Of a stretch of DNA of 64,000 bases, positions 55,510 through 64,000 are shown one piece after another. The notes beneath the pieces are model-generated. The model saw only the letters and a program-made list of their open reading frames with translations, was not told the DNA's origin and made no database searches. Origin of the DNA: Maribacter sp. (GTDB lineage: Bacteria > Bacteroidota > Bacteroidia > Flavobacteriales > Flavobacteriaceae); NCBI GenBank assembly GCA_020629285.1, contig JAHDDP010000012.1:1-64000 (forward strand), in the 5' to 3' direction. Made by a program: the position numbers and the translations under genes. Position 1 is the first letter of the stretch, and each line of letters starts with the position of its first letter.

Positions 55510-56709
55510 CTAACAGCTCATCGCCATTTTTCTATATTTAATTTCTTTTCTCTTTCTAACTATTAAAATGGCTATTGCAATGGCAACTCCAGAAAAAGCC
55601 AAAATAGCGCCTACTAAACTAGAGTAAATAATACCGTAGCCAAATGCGATAGGTAATCCGGCTAAATAAGCACCAGATGCATTCCCCATGTTAAAAGCAC
55701 TTTGGTTCATAGAAGAACCCAACATTTCAGACCCTTTAGAAGTATTGATTATCGCCATCTGAATAGGTGTGGCTACCGTAAATGAAATTGCTCCAATAAC
55801 AAAAGTCAACACCATTAATAAATAAGGGTTAGTAGCTATAATCATATTCAATAATAAAACACCGCACATAACCGATAAGCTTATTATTACCGCTTTCAAG
55901 GGTGAAAATAACTCTGCCATCTTCGCACCTAAAAAATTACCAACTACCATACCTAAGCCAGCTAACATCATAGCGTAACCTACAAAGTGGTTTGGTAAAC
56001 CAGCAACATCAGTAATTAAAGGGGCTACGTAACTGTACCAAGCAAAGAATCCGCCTGTACCTATAGTGGTCAGTGCAATTAATGCCCAAAGTTCAGTATT
56101 CTTTAATCCTTTAGAAACACTTACTTTCTCTTCGGTTTCGTCTACTTCAATTTTTGGCATCCATAGGTAAATGCTTCCTAAAGCCAATAAACCAACAAAA
56201 CCTACTAAGTAGAAAGAAACACTCCAACTAAACTGTTGCCCTAAATAAGTACCAATGGGCACTCCTATTACATTTGCAACCGTAAGACCAGAAAACATTA
56301 TAGATATTGCTTGAGCCGCTTTCCCTTTTCTAGCCAATTTTGTAGCTACAACGGCACCGATACCAAAAAAAGCACCATGCGGAATACCAGATAAAAATCT
56401 CATAAACAACAAACTGGTATACCCTGTGGCAAGTCCGGACAAGGTATTAAATACTGTAAACCATATCATTAATAAGAACAGCATTTTCTTAGGCGTAAGT
56501 TTAGAACCTAAGCCTGTTAATAATGGAGCACCTACTACAACGCCCAATGCATAAGCTGCAATAAAGTGACCGGCCTGCGGAATTGTTATTCCTAATGACC
56601 CAGAAACTTCGGTCAAAATTCCCATGATAACAAATTCGGTAAGTCCTATTCCAAAACCACCAATAGCTAAAGCAAATAATGCTTTCTTATTTGATTTTAT
56701 AGCATCCAT
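55510..56709 (-). CDS. MFS transporter (AraJ/DHA1 efflux type)
   Basis: 399 aa, 12 predicted membrane helices. 'GGFGIGLTEFVIMGILTEVSGSLGI' and 'GAPLLTGLGSKLTPKKMLFLLM' match the AraJ/PbuE-like drug:proton antiporter group (DHA1), with 'RFLSGIPHGAFFGIGAVVA' in helix 4. It exports a small molecule such as a purine analogue, sugar or drug; the substrate is unknown. It is monocistronic with its own terminator and no adjacent regulator. Confidence 0.88.
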   Translation of the reverse strand: MDAIKSNKKALFALAIGGFGIGLTEFVIMGILTEVSGSLGITIPQAGHFIAAYALGVVVGAPLLTGLGSKLTPKKMLFLLMIWFTVFNTLSGLATGYTSLLFMRFLSGIPHGAFFGIGAVVATKLARKGKAAQAISIMFSGLTVANVIGVPIGTYLGQQFSWSVSFYLVGFVGLLALGSIYLWMPKIEVDETEEKVSVSKGLKNTELWALIALTTIGTGGFFAWYSYVAPLITDVAGLPNHFVGYAMMLAGLGMVVGNFLGAKMAELFSPLKAVIISLSVMCGVLLLNMIIATNPYLLMVLTFVIGAISFTVATPIQMAIINTSKGSEMLGSSMNQSAFNMGNASGAYLAGLPIAFGYGIIYSSLVGAILAFSGVAIAIAILIVRKRKEIKYRKMAMSC

Positions 56710-56961
56710 AACTTATAAATTTTAAGTTTAACATATATACTATAGGTTCTCAATCAATTTTAAAAAGACAAAGTTAAAACCAATATCCCGGTTAAAACAC
56801 GCATGAATTACCATATTTATGTTAATAATTAACCGTGTGAATTGGCAACATATATTCAGTTTTTACAATTCAGTATAGAAATTCTACAACTGAGAAAATC
56901 AATTTATTCAAACCTTCAATTACGATTCATATTTGTGATATCAATCAAAATATAATCAACA

Positions 56962-59115
56962 ATGAAGACGCTATTATTCTTATTACTTACACTTTTATGT
57001 TCCAATGCATTCTCGCAAACAACCATTTCGGGCAAAATTATTGATCAACAAGGCTCACCGATTATGGAAGCAAGTGTCTATCTAAAAGGTACTTATGACG
57101 GTACTGCCACCACTGAAGATGGCACATTTACATTTGAAACAACCGCAATCGGCTTACAAACATTAATTGCGTCTTCCATTTCATTTGAGACTTATTCCAA
57201 AGCAGATGATGTCACGAAGCTCAATATGATAACCATAAAACTCAAAGATGATGTGAATACCCTAGATGCCGTAACCGTAAATGCCGGAACGTTCAATGCT
57301 GGCGACAACGCCAAGGTTACCGCATTAAAACCTTTAGATATTGTAACCACAGCAGGAGCTTTAGGGGATTTTGTTGGCGCTTTGCAAACATTACCAGGAA
57401 CATCAAATGTTGCCGAAGACGGAAGGTTATTCGTTAGAGGTGGTGACGCAGAAGAAACACAAATCTTTGTAGACGGTATGCGTGTGTTTACACCCTACTC
57501 CCCTTCTGCAAACAACATACCTACAAGAGGTAGGCTATCTCCATTTCTATTTAAAGGAATTACATTTTCTACCGGAGGATATTCAGCTGAATACGGACAA
57601 GCCTTATCAAGTGTTTTACTTTTAAATAGTATAAACGAACCACAAGAAGAGAAAACTGAAATTTCTATTATGACGGTTGGGCTGGGACTTGGAAATACCC
57701 AAAAATGGAAGAAAAGTTCGCTTAGCCTAAATACGTCCTACATTAATTTAGCTCCTTATCAAAAACTGTATCCTGATAATAATGAATGGCACAAGCCGGT
57801 AGAATCTGTAGGTGGTGAAGCGGTATATAGATATAAATTTAATAACGACGGACTTTTAAAAGTTTATGGAGCATACAGTTCGGTAAACTTTGATCTAACA
57901 CAAGAAGACATTAATGTAGCTGATGGTATACGCTTCGGATTAAAAAATAGAAATCTGTACATCAACTCCTCTTATCAAGACTTTTTAGAAAAGGACTGGA
58001 GCATTGCAACAGGTATTAGCTTTGCCAATGACCACTCAGAAATTAAATACAATACTTCTGATATTACCGACAATGAAAATTCAGCTCATCTAAAATTAGC
58101 TTTTAAAAAGTATTTCTCTAGTCGCTACAAATTAAACTTTGGGGCAGAATATTTCGCAACAAACTTTACAGAGAACTTCGAAGATTCTGGTTTTGAAGAC
58201 GACTATGAATTTGATAATAACATATTCAGCAGCTTTTTAGAAACAGATATTTTCTTTTCGAAAAAACTGGCTACCAAGATTGGATTGAGAGGAGAATATT
58301 CTGAATTATTACAAGAATTTAATCTTTCACCCAGATTATCACTAGCCTATAAATCCGGTACAAATTCTCAATTCTCGTTGGCATATGGTGAATTCTTTCA
58401 AAACCCGAAGAACGATTACTTAAAATACAATTCTGATTTTACTGCTGAGAATACAACCCACTATATAGCCAATTATCAATATGTAAAAAACAAACAAATA
58501 TTCAGAGCGGAAGCATATTATAAAGAGTATGGCAATTTAGTAAAATACGACACTCCGTTTGCTTTACCTACTTCAACTTACAATAACAGTGGAAGTGGTT
58601 ACGCCAAAGGATTGGATATATTTTGGAGAGATAATAAGTCCATTAAAAATACTGAGTATTGGATGTCGTACTCTTACTTGGATACGGAAAGAAACTACAA
58701 AAATTTCCCAACAAGTGCTACGCCAGATTTCGCATCAAAACACAATGCATCTTTGGTAGTAAAACGATGGATCGAGGATTGGAAAAGTCAATTGGGCTTT
58801 AGCTATAATTATTCATCTGGAAGAAAATACACAGACCCAAATTTAGGAGGATTCTTAACGGAGGAAGCAAAAAGTTTCAATTCTTTAAATGCTAATTACG
58901 CGTACTTAATTAGTCCGCAGAAAATATTATACGTATCGGTAAGTAATGTATTAGGAACCAAAAATGTAAATGGATATCAGTACGCTAACCAGACCAATAC
59001 AGATGGTTTATTTGAAAGAAGAACCATTACCCCCGCTGCAGACCGCTTCTTTTTCATTGGTTTCTTCTGGACGATTAGTGACAATAAAAATGACAATCAA
59101 TTAGATAACCTTTAA
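56962..59115 (+). CDS. TonB-dependent receptor with carboxypeptidase-like domain
   Basis: 717 aa outer-membrane protein. After a signal peptide (ends near SNAFSQ) comes a ~85-residue carboxypeptidase-regulatory-like domain ('ISGKIIDQQGSPIMEASVYLKGTYDGT'), a plug (residues ~110-220, 'GTSNVAEDGRLFVRGGDAEETQIFVDG') and a beta-barrel ending in FFFIGFFWTIS. At 717 residues it is shorter than SusC-type receptors, and no SusD lipoprotein follows, so a siderophore/vitamin/peptide-type ligand is more plausible than a polysaccharide. It is followed 108 bases later by a secreted TPR-like gene that may be its partner. Confidence 0.93.
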   Translation: MKTLLFLLLTLLCSNAFSQTTISGKIIDQQGSPIMEASVYLKGTYDGTATTEDGTFTFETTAIGLQTLIASSISFETYSKADDVTKLNMITIKLKDDVNTLDAVTVNAGTFNAGDNAKVTALKPLDIVTTAGALGDFVGALQTLPGTSNVAEDGRLFVRGGDAEETQIFVDGMRVFTPYSPSANNIPTRGRLSPFLFKGITFSTGGYSAEYGQALSSVLLLNSINEPQEEKTEISIMTVGLGLGNTQKWKKSSLSLNTSYINLAPYQKLYPDNNEWHKPVESVGGEAVYRYKFNNDGLLKVYGAYSSVNFDLTQEDINVADGIRFGLKNRNLYINSSYQDFLEKDWSIATGISFANDHSEIKYNTSDITDNENSAHLKLAFKKYFSSRYKLNFGAEYFATNFTENFEDSGFEDDYEFDNNIFSSFLETDIFFSKKLATKIGLRGEYSELLQEFNLSPRLSLAYKSGTNSQFSLAYGEFFQNPKNDYLKYNSDFTAENTTHYIANYQYVKNKQIFRAEAYYKEYGNLVKYDTPFALPTSTYNNSGSGYAKGLDIFWRDNKSIKNTEYWMSYSYLDTERNYKNFPTSATPDFASKHNASLVVKRWIEDWKSQLGFSYNYSSGRKYTDPNLGGFLTEEAKSFNSLNANYAYLISPQKILYVSVSNVLGTKNVNGYQYANQTNTDGLFERRTITPAADRFFFIGFFWTISDNKNDNQLDNL

Positions 59116-59223
59116 AAATTACAATTCAACACCAAGAACCTACAATTGGGTCATCTATTTTACAAAAAGCAACGGAATAAAAAGATATTTGAACATCAAT
59201 AAATAACTAAAAACCTTTACATC

Positions 59224-59862
59224 ATGAAAACAGTATTATTAATCGCCACATTTATTTTTACACTAAGCTTAAGTGCACAAACACCATATGAGAAAGGTAT
59301 GAATGAAGCTTTTGCTTTATGGGAGCAACAAAAAAATACGGAGGCAGTTCAGTTATTTGAAAGAATAGCATCTGCAGAAACCGATAATTGGCTACCACCC
59401 TATTATGCCGGATTGATAGAAATAGTAAGCAGTTTTGGGTTAAAAGACGAAGCGTTATTAAATACAAAGCTGACAAGGGCTAAAGAATTTTTAGATAATG
59501 CCTCGGAAATATCAGAAAACAATCCTGAAATAATGATAACCTATGCACTATTGAACACAGCCTACATTGCTTTTAATGGTGCAAAATACGGTATGACTTT
59601 GTCTGGAGAGAATGTAGCTATCTATCAAAAGGCACTAGCAATTGCACCAAGCAATCCAAGAGTACTATTAGGTAAGACTGAATGGGATATGGGCGCAGCT
59701 AAATTCTTCGGTAAATCTATAGCACCCTATTGCGAAGATGTTGAACGTGCCATTGTATTATTCAATGAAGAAGAACAAACGGTACCCTACTATCCATATT
59801 CCGGTTTGGAAAGAGCTAACGAGATTAGTGCTAATTGTAAAAAAGAAACCTCCCCTAATTAA
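59224..59862 (+). CDS. secreted TPR-like protein
   Basis: 212 aa with a signal peptide (MKTVLLIATFIFTLSLSAQ). The mature part is helical and alanine/glutamate-rich ('MNEAFALWEQQKNTEAVQLFERIA', 'YQKALAIAPSNPRVLLGKTEWD'), resembling tetratricopeptide repeats. No catalytic motif. Its position directly after the TonB receptor suggests periplasmic co-function. The terminator stem overlaps the end of the gene. Confidence 0.7.
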   Translation: MKTVLLIATFIFTLSLSAQTPYEKGMNEAFALWEQQKNTEAVQLFERIASAETDNWLPPYYAGLIEIVSSFGLKDEALLNTKLTRAKEFLDNASEISENNPEIMITYALLNTAYIAFNGAKYGMTLSGENVAIYQKALAIAPSNPRVLLGKTEWDMGAAKFFGKSIAPYCEDVERAIVLFNEEEQTVPYYPYSGLERANEISANCKKETSPN

Positions 59863-59876
59863 TAGGAGAGGTTTTT
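59846..59876. terminator. bidirectional rho-independent terminator
   Basis: Near-perfect stem AAACCTCCCCT / AGGAGAGGTTT with one mismatch and a T run, overlapping the TPR-like gene's stop codon, between convergent genes. Confidence 0.75.
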
Positions 59877-59895
59877 CAGTCTAAGTTACAGACCT

Positions 59896-61482
59896 TTATA
59901 ATATATAATCAGTACTCACAAAATTAGAAAGTTTGGCTTCCAATAAATTTTCAATAATTTCAGTATTTAACTCATTATCTTTAAATGCTACAAAAGTTCT
60001 AATAGAGAACGAACGTAATGCATCATGAACACTTAATGTTGCTTGTGCTGAATCTTTTCTTCCCGTAAATGGATAAACATCTGGTCCTCTTTGGCAAGAA
60101 CTATTTAAATTAACACGACAAACCAAGTTAACCAAGGTATCTATTAATGGTGAAAGTGCATATACATCTTTACCGAACAAGCTTACTTGTTGACCGTAGT
60201 TACTTTCTGCCATATCATCTAAAGGTTCTTCAATATCAGAGAATGGTACTATAGGGATGATAGGTCCAAATTGTTCTTCTTGATAAACTCGCATGTCTTT
60301 AGTAACCGGGTAAAGAACAGCGGGCCATATATAATTATCAAAATGCTTACCTCCTTTTTTGTTAATAATTTTTGCACCTTTTGAAAGCGCATCATCAATT
60401 AAACCTTGAATATAGGCAGCCTTATCCGGTTCTGGTAATGGAGTTAATTTTACTCCGTCTTCCCAAGGATTTCCAAATTTCAACTCATCTACTTTACCGG
60501 CAAAATTCTTATTGAACTCCGCACTGATTTCTTCATGAACATACACCACTTTCAATGCCGTACAACGTTGACCGTTAAAAGACAAGGTACCTGCCAGACA
60601 TTCATTTATGGTTAAATCTAAATCGGCATCTGGTAAAATAATTGCAGGGTTCTTAGCCTCTAAACCTAGTACTAAACGTAATCTATTGCTCTTTGGGTGT
60701 TGATCCTGTAGCGCATTAGCAGATTTACTATTGCCTATTAAAGCTAATACATCTACTTTACCCGTTTGCATAATTGGTGCAGCAACAGTTCTACCGCGAC
60801 CAAATAACACATTTACCACACCTTTTGGAAAACTCGTTTGAAAAGCCTCTAAAAGTGGTGTAATCAATAAAACTCCATATTTTGCAGGTTTGAATATAGT
60901 AGTGTTCCCCATGATGATTGCAGGGATCAATAATGCAAAAGTTTCATTCAAAGGATAGTTATAAGGACCCAAGCACAAAACAACACCTAATGGCCCCCTT
61001 TTAATATGAGCGTATACACCAGCATTTTTTTGAAATTTTGCGGCATCACGATCCAATTGTTTATAATCTTCAATAGTATCTTCAATATATTCAACGGTAC
61101 GATCAAATTCTTTCTGAGAATCCGGTAAAGATTTACCAATCTCCCACATTAACAATTTAACTACTTCCTCTCTTTTAGTTTTCATTTTTGAAACGAAAAC
61201 CTCCATACACTCAATACGGTCTTTAACATGCATTGTTGGCCACACTCCTTGCCCTTTATCATATGCTTTTAAGGCACCATCTAAGGCATCTAACGCTTCT
61301 GCCTCTTGCAAATCTGGAATACTGCCCAATAATGTTGGTTTGTATTCTTTTGTTGAAGAAATGGTAGAATATACTTCTGTAGTCTCACCCTTCCACTCCT
61401 TTAATTCTCCGTTGACCAAATAATGTTTTTGGTCTATAGTTGATGTAATTTGAAATTCTTCTGGAATCTTAATATCGCTCAT
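59896..61482 (-). CDS. NADP-dependent glyceraldehyde-3-phosphate dehydrogenase-like (GapN-type)
   Basis: 528 aa aldehyde dehydrogenase family member. The catalytic cysteine is in [13 protein letters not shown] and the general-base Glu in '[20 protein letters not shown]'; '[31 protein letters not shown]' shows the cofactor region. It is longer than typical ALDHs and matches the flavobacterial group annotated as GapN, which oxidises G3P irreversibly to 3-phosphoglycerate with NADP+. That substrate is inferred from family resemblance. It lies 91 bases downstream of ilvA. Confidence 0.85.
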   Translation of the reverse strand: MSDIKIPEEFQITSTIDQKHYLVNGELKEWKGETTEVYSTISSTKEYKPTLLGSIPDLQEAEALDALDGALKAYDKGQGVWPTMHVKDRIECMEVFVSKMKTKREEVVKLLMWEIGKSLPDSQKEFDRTVEYIEDTIEDYKQLDRDAAKFQKNAGVYAHIKRGPLGVVLCLGPYNYPLNETFALLIPAIIMGNTTIFKPAKYGVLLITPLLEAFQTSFPKGVVNVLFGRGRTVAAPIMQTGKVDVLALIGNSKSANALQDQHPKSNRLRLVLGLEAKNPAIILPDADLDLTINECLAGTLSFNGQRCTALKVVYVHEEISAEFNKNFAGKVDELKFGNPWEDGVKLTPLPEPDKAAYIQGLIDDALSKGAKIINKKGGKHFDNYIWPAVLYPVTKDMRVYQEEQFGPIIPIVPFSDIEEPLDDMAESNYGQQVSLFGKDVYALSPLIDTLVNLVCRVNLNSSCQRGPDVYPFTGRKDSAQATLSVHDALRSFSIRTFVAFKDNELNTEIIENLLEAKLSNFVSTDYIL

Positions 61483-61573
61483 TTCATTTTCTATTTTGCA
61501 CTATGATTGATAATTGTATTACGGATTGATTTCTAAAAAAACTAGAAATTGAATCTGTTGTATTAAAAGTAGT

Positions 61574-62839
61574 TTAAACCAAATACTCAAACAAGTCCGG
61601 TTTATCATTTATATATTCTCCATAGAAATTGTTAGATTTCATACGTTCTATCAATGGCTTCAAGTCGTCTGGATTCTTTAATTCTATACCTACCACTGCC
61701 GGAGCATTTTCCCTACTAGATTTCTTTGAATACTCAAAGTGTGTAATGTCATCCGTAGGTCCAAGAATGTCAACCACAAACTCTTTTAAGGCTCCTGGTC
61801 TTTGAGGGAATCTAATGATAAAATAATGCTTTAGTTTTCCATATAATAATGCTCTTTCCTTAATTTCAGCCGTTCTAGTGATATCATTATTACTACCACC
61901 AATAATACACACTACATTTTTACCAGCAATTTCTTCTTTATAATCGTCTAAAGCTGCAATAGATAAAGCTCCAGCAGGTTCAACCACAATAGCATCCCTA
62001 TTATAGAGATCTAGAATAGTTTGGCATGCTTTGCCTTCATCTACCGTAATCATGTTATCTAAATAATAGTTACAGATAGCATAGGTTAAGTTACCTACTT
62101 TTTTGACCGCTGCACCATCAATAAACTTATCTATATGATCAAGCGAAACTACTTCTCCCGTATCTATTGCTGTTTTCATAGACGGAGCACCTTTCGGTTC
62201 TACCCCTATTATTTTAGTATTAGGCGAAAGCTCACTAAAAACACTAATAAGTCCAGATGCTAGACCACCACCTCCAATGCAAACGAAAAGATAATCTATA
62301 GGTATTTTTGATTGCGAAATCAACTCAAGACCAACTGTAGCCTGACCTTCTATAATTTTAGGGTCATCGAACGGATGTACAAATATTTTTCCATGTTTAT
62401 CACCATAAGTTCTAGCAGCCATTGAGGCATCATCAAACGTATCGCCTTCCAAAACTATTTCAACCCATTCGCCACCAAACAGTTTCGTTTGTTCTACTTT
62501 TTGTTTTGGTGTAACCGAAGGCATATAAATAGTACCCTTAATTTTTAAATGAAAACAAGCAAATGCCACACCCTGGGCATGATTACCTGCACTGGCACAA
62601 ATGACACCTCTTGCCCGTTCTTCTTCAGTTAAGGAGCATATTTTATTAAAGGCTCCTCTAATTTTATAAGAACGTACTCGCTGTAAATCTTCACGCTTTA
62701 AACGAACTTGACAGTTGTATTGTTTTGACAAACGAATACTATCTGTTAGCGGAGTTACTTCTGAAATTTCAGCAATGGTTTGTGCAGCTTGTAAGACATC
62801 ATCTAATTTTGGAAAATATGCTGGCTTTGACCCTTTCAT
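61574..62839 (-). CDS. ilvA: threonine ammonia-lyase
   Basis: 421 aa PLP enzyme. 'RVRSYKIRGAFNKI' contains the Schiff-base lysine, 'SAGNHAQGVAFA' the phosphate-binding SxGNxAQG loop, and 'CIGGGGLASGLISVF' the glycine loop. A C-terminal regulatory ACT-like region (~residues 335-421, 'FIIRFPQRPGALKEFVVDIL') suggests allosteric control by isoleucine, with one repeat as in short IlvA forms. It deaminates threonine to 2-oxobutanoate. Together with ilvC upstream, it belongs to isoleucine synthesis. Confidence 0.95.
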   Translation of the reverse strand: MKGSKPAYFPKLDDVLQAAQTIAEISEVTPLTDSIRLSKQYNCQVRLKREDLQRVRSYKIRGAFNKICSLTEEERARGVICASAGNHAQGVAFACFHLKIKGTIYMPSVTPKQKVEQTKLFGGEWVEIVLEGDTFDDASMAARTYGDKHGKIFVHPFDDPKIIEGQATVGLELISQSKIPIDYLFVCIGGGGLASGLISVFSELSPNTKIIGVEPKGAPSMKTAIDTGEVVSLDHIDKFIDGAAVKKVGNLTYAICNYYLDNMITVDEGKACQTILDLYNRDAIVVEPAGALSIAALDDYKEEIAGKNVVCIIGGSNNDITRTAEIKERALLYGKLKHYFIIRFPQRPGALKEFVVDILGPTDDITHFEYSKKSSRENAPAVVGIELKNPDDLKPLIERMKSNNFYGEYINDKPDLFEYLV

Positions 62840-62994
62840 ATTATTAGCATTCTATGATTAAAAAATTATAACTAGCATGAAACCTAAATTGTCCGCTTGA
62901 GAACATTACTTTTAAAACTACAACCTAATAAATGGTCATAACTTTTAGAATGTACCCAACCGGACAATCGGTATATCTATAAAATATGATAACT

Positions 62995-64000
62995 CTATAC
63001 GATAGGCTTCATTGCTGTCATTGACTCACGTAAACGAGTACCAACTATTTCTACCGGATGCGTACGTAATGCCTTATTTATAGCAATTAACTGTGCATTA
63101 TCAACATCATTATCAATATCTCCAGAGAAATTAGTACCAATTACATCAGTATCAATTCCTTTCATGAAATCAGTCAATAATGGCTTACACGCATGATCAA
63201 AAAGATAACAACCATATTCTGCAGTATCAGAAATAACACGGTTCATTTCAAACAATTTCTTACGAGCAATTGTATTCGCTATTAACGGAGTTTCATGTAA
63301 AGACTCGTAGTATGCAGACTCGGCAATAATACCAGATTCCGTCATTGCCTCAAAAGCCAACTCAACACCAGCTCTTACCATGGCTACCATTAACACACCG
63401 TTGTCATAAAACTCTTGCTCAGTAATCTCTTGGCTACCTGCAGGAGTTTTCTCGAAAGCAGTTTCACCAGTGGCAGCTCTCCACGTCAATAAGTTCTTAT
63501 CATCATTTGCCCAATCTTCCATCATTGTTTTTGAGAAATGACCGGTCATAATATCATCCATATGCTTTTGAAACAACGGACGCATAATATCTTTTAATTC
63601 TTCTGATAATTCAAATGCCTTTACTTTAGCAGGATTTGAAAGACGATCCATCATATGGGTAATACCACCATACTTCATTCCTTCGGTGATAGTTTCCCAT
63701 CCGTATTGGATTAATTTAGAAGCATAACCAGCATCAATTCCTTTTTCAATCATTTTATCGAAACAAAGAATAGAACCTGTTTGCAACAAACCACAAAGAA
63801 TAGTTTGCTCTCCCATTAAATCTGATTTTACCTCAGCAACGAAAGAAGACTCTAATACACCGGCTCTATGACCACCTGTACCGGCAGCATAAGCTTTTGC
63901 CTGTGCTAAACCTTTACCTTCTGGATCATTCTCAGGGTGCACCGCAATTAAAGTCGGTACGCCAAACCCTCTCTTATACTCTTCCCTTACCTCAGAACCA
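62995..64000 (-). CDS. ilvC: ketol-acid reductoisomerase, 5' end outside window
   Basis: The reading frame runs off the right edge; a GTG at 63942 is an internal Val codon (LIAVHPEND), not the start. About 335 residues are visible. '[33 protein letters not shown]' (part) and '[33 protein letters not shown]' (part) are diagnostic, with metal-binding Asp/Glu residues in SDLMGEQ. It converts acetolactate or acetohydroxybutyrate to dihydroxy acids in valine and isoleucine synthesis. The gene lies 155 bases upstream of ilvA, the pair forming the end of an ilv operon. The N-terminal NADP domain is beyond the window. Confidence 0.95.
   Translation of the reverse strand, partial: GSEVREEYKRGFGVPTLIAVHPENDPEGKGLAQAKAYAAGTGGHRAGVLESSFVAEVKSDLMGEQTILCGLLQTGSILCFDKMIEKGIDAGYASKLIQYGWETITEGMKYGGITHMMDRLSNPAKVKAFELSEELKDIMRPLFQKHMDDIMTGHFSKTMMEDWANDDKNLLTWRAATGETAFEKTPAGSQEITEQEFYDNGVLMVAMVRAGVELAFEAMTESGIIAESAYYESLHETPLIANTIARKKLFEMNRVISDTAEYGCYLFDHACKPLLTDFMKGIDTDVIGTNFSGDIDNDVDNAQLIAINKALRTHPVEIVGTRLRESMTAMKPIV

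Noticed and set aside
62888-62968. Inverted repeat ATTGTCCG/CGGACAAT in the ilvC-ilvA gap
   Set aside because: Perfect 8-bp arms, but separated by 65 bases and without a T tract or matching copies, so chance is a reasonable explanation.

Overview
The window is AT-rich chromosomal DNA of a member of the Bacteroidota, most likely a marine Flavobacteriaceae (Maribacter/Zobellia-like; genus inferred, not proven). Support: a TonB-dependent receptor with a carboxypeptidase-like N-terminal domain, OmpA-type lipoproteins, several TAnnTTTG (-7) promoter candidates, no obvious Shine-Dalgarno sequences, and gene pairs typical of the phylum (holA beside an HsdR-N-like nuclease; leuC-leuD-leuA2-leuB). I see no rRNA, tRNA, CRISPR array, prophage or transposase gene.

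Layout. 0-3.6 kb: an alpha/beta hydrolase and three small uncharacterised proteins, then a convergent glycogen-binding/HhH protein. 3.9-6.5 kb: an arsenic operon (ArsR, cysteine-rich DUF6428-like protein, ArsC-like reductase, ACR3 pump) with two copies of a putative ArsR operator. 6.7-9.6 kb: a short-chain dehydrogenase broken by a one-base deletion, a metallo-beta-lactamase-fold hydrolase and a lipoprotein. 9.8-13.4 kb: an NCS1-type permease, a polyol dehydrogenase and a TerB-like protein. 13.5-17 kb: a PAS histidine kinase, a receiver-Crp fusion regulator and a universal stress protein whose start region carries a Crp-type palindrome. 17-26 kb: uvrA, a LOG-family protein, a peptidase-like outer-membrane fusion lacking catalytic residues, and a fused alpha/beta 2-oxoacid dehydrogenase E1. 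26-33 kb: DoxX, holA, a nuclease-domain orphan, a glycosyltransferase, an OmpA lipoprotein, a Sua5/YciO protein and a UvrD/PcrA helicase. 33.5-37.8 kb: an M20 amidohydrolase, a membrane-anchored glutamate-synthase-like flavoprotein, a degenerate OmpA paralogue and a small membrane protein. 37.8-43 kb: patatin, M1 aminopeptidase and recG.

43-48.3 kb is a leftward sugar-acid operon (transporter, dehydratase, KDG-type kinase, KDPG-type aldolase, SMP-30 lactonase). It would convert an aldonolactone/aldonate, probably galactonate-like, to pyruvate and a triose phosphate. 48.7-54 kb is the leucine operon leuC-leuD-leuA2-leuB. Its synthase resembles Leptospira citramalate synthase, and the operon is interrupted by a frameshifted four-helix-bundle (23S rRNA intervening-sequence-type) gene flanked by GC-rich inverted repeats. 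54-64 kb holds a serine hydrolase, an MFS exporter, a TonB receptor with a TPR-like partner, a GapN-type aldehyde dehydrogenase, ilvA and the 3' part of ilvC. Branched-chain amino-acid synthesis is therefore represented twice.

The observations most worth a second look are the citramalate-like pocket of the leu-operon synthase, the IVS-like element inside that operon, the pseudo-peptidase/beta-barrel fusion, the receiver-Crp regulator with its candidate site, the repeated ars operator, and two one-base homopolymer deletions that break genes (real or assembly errors).
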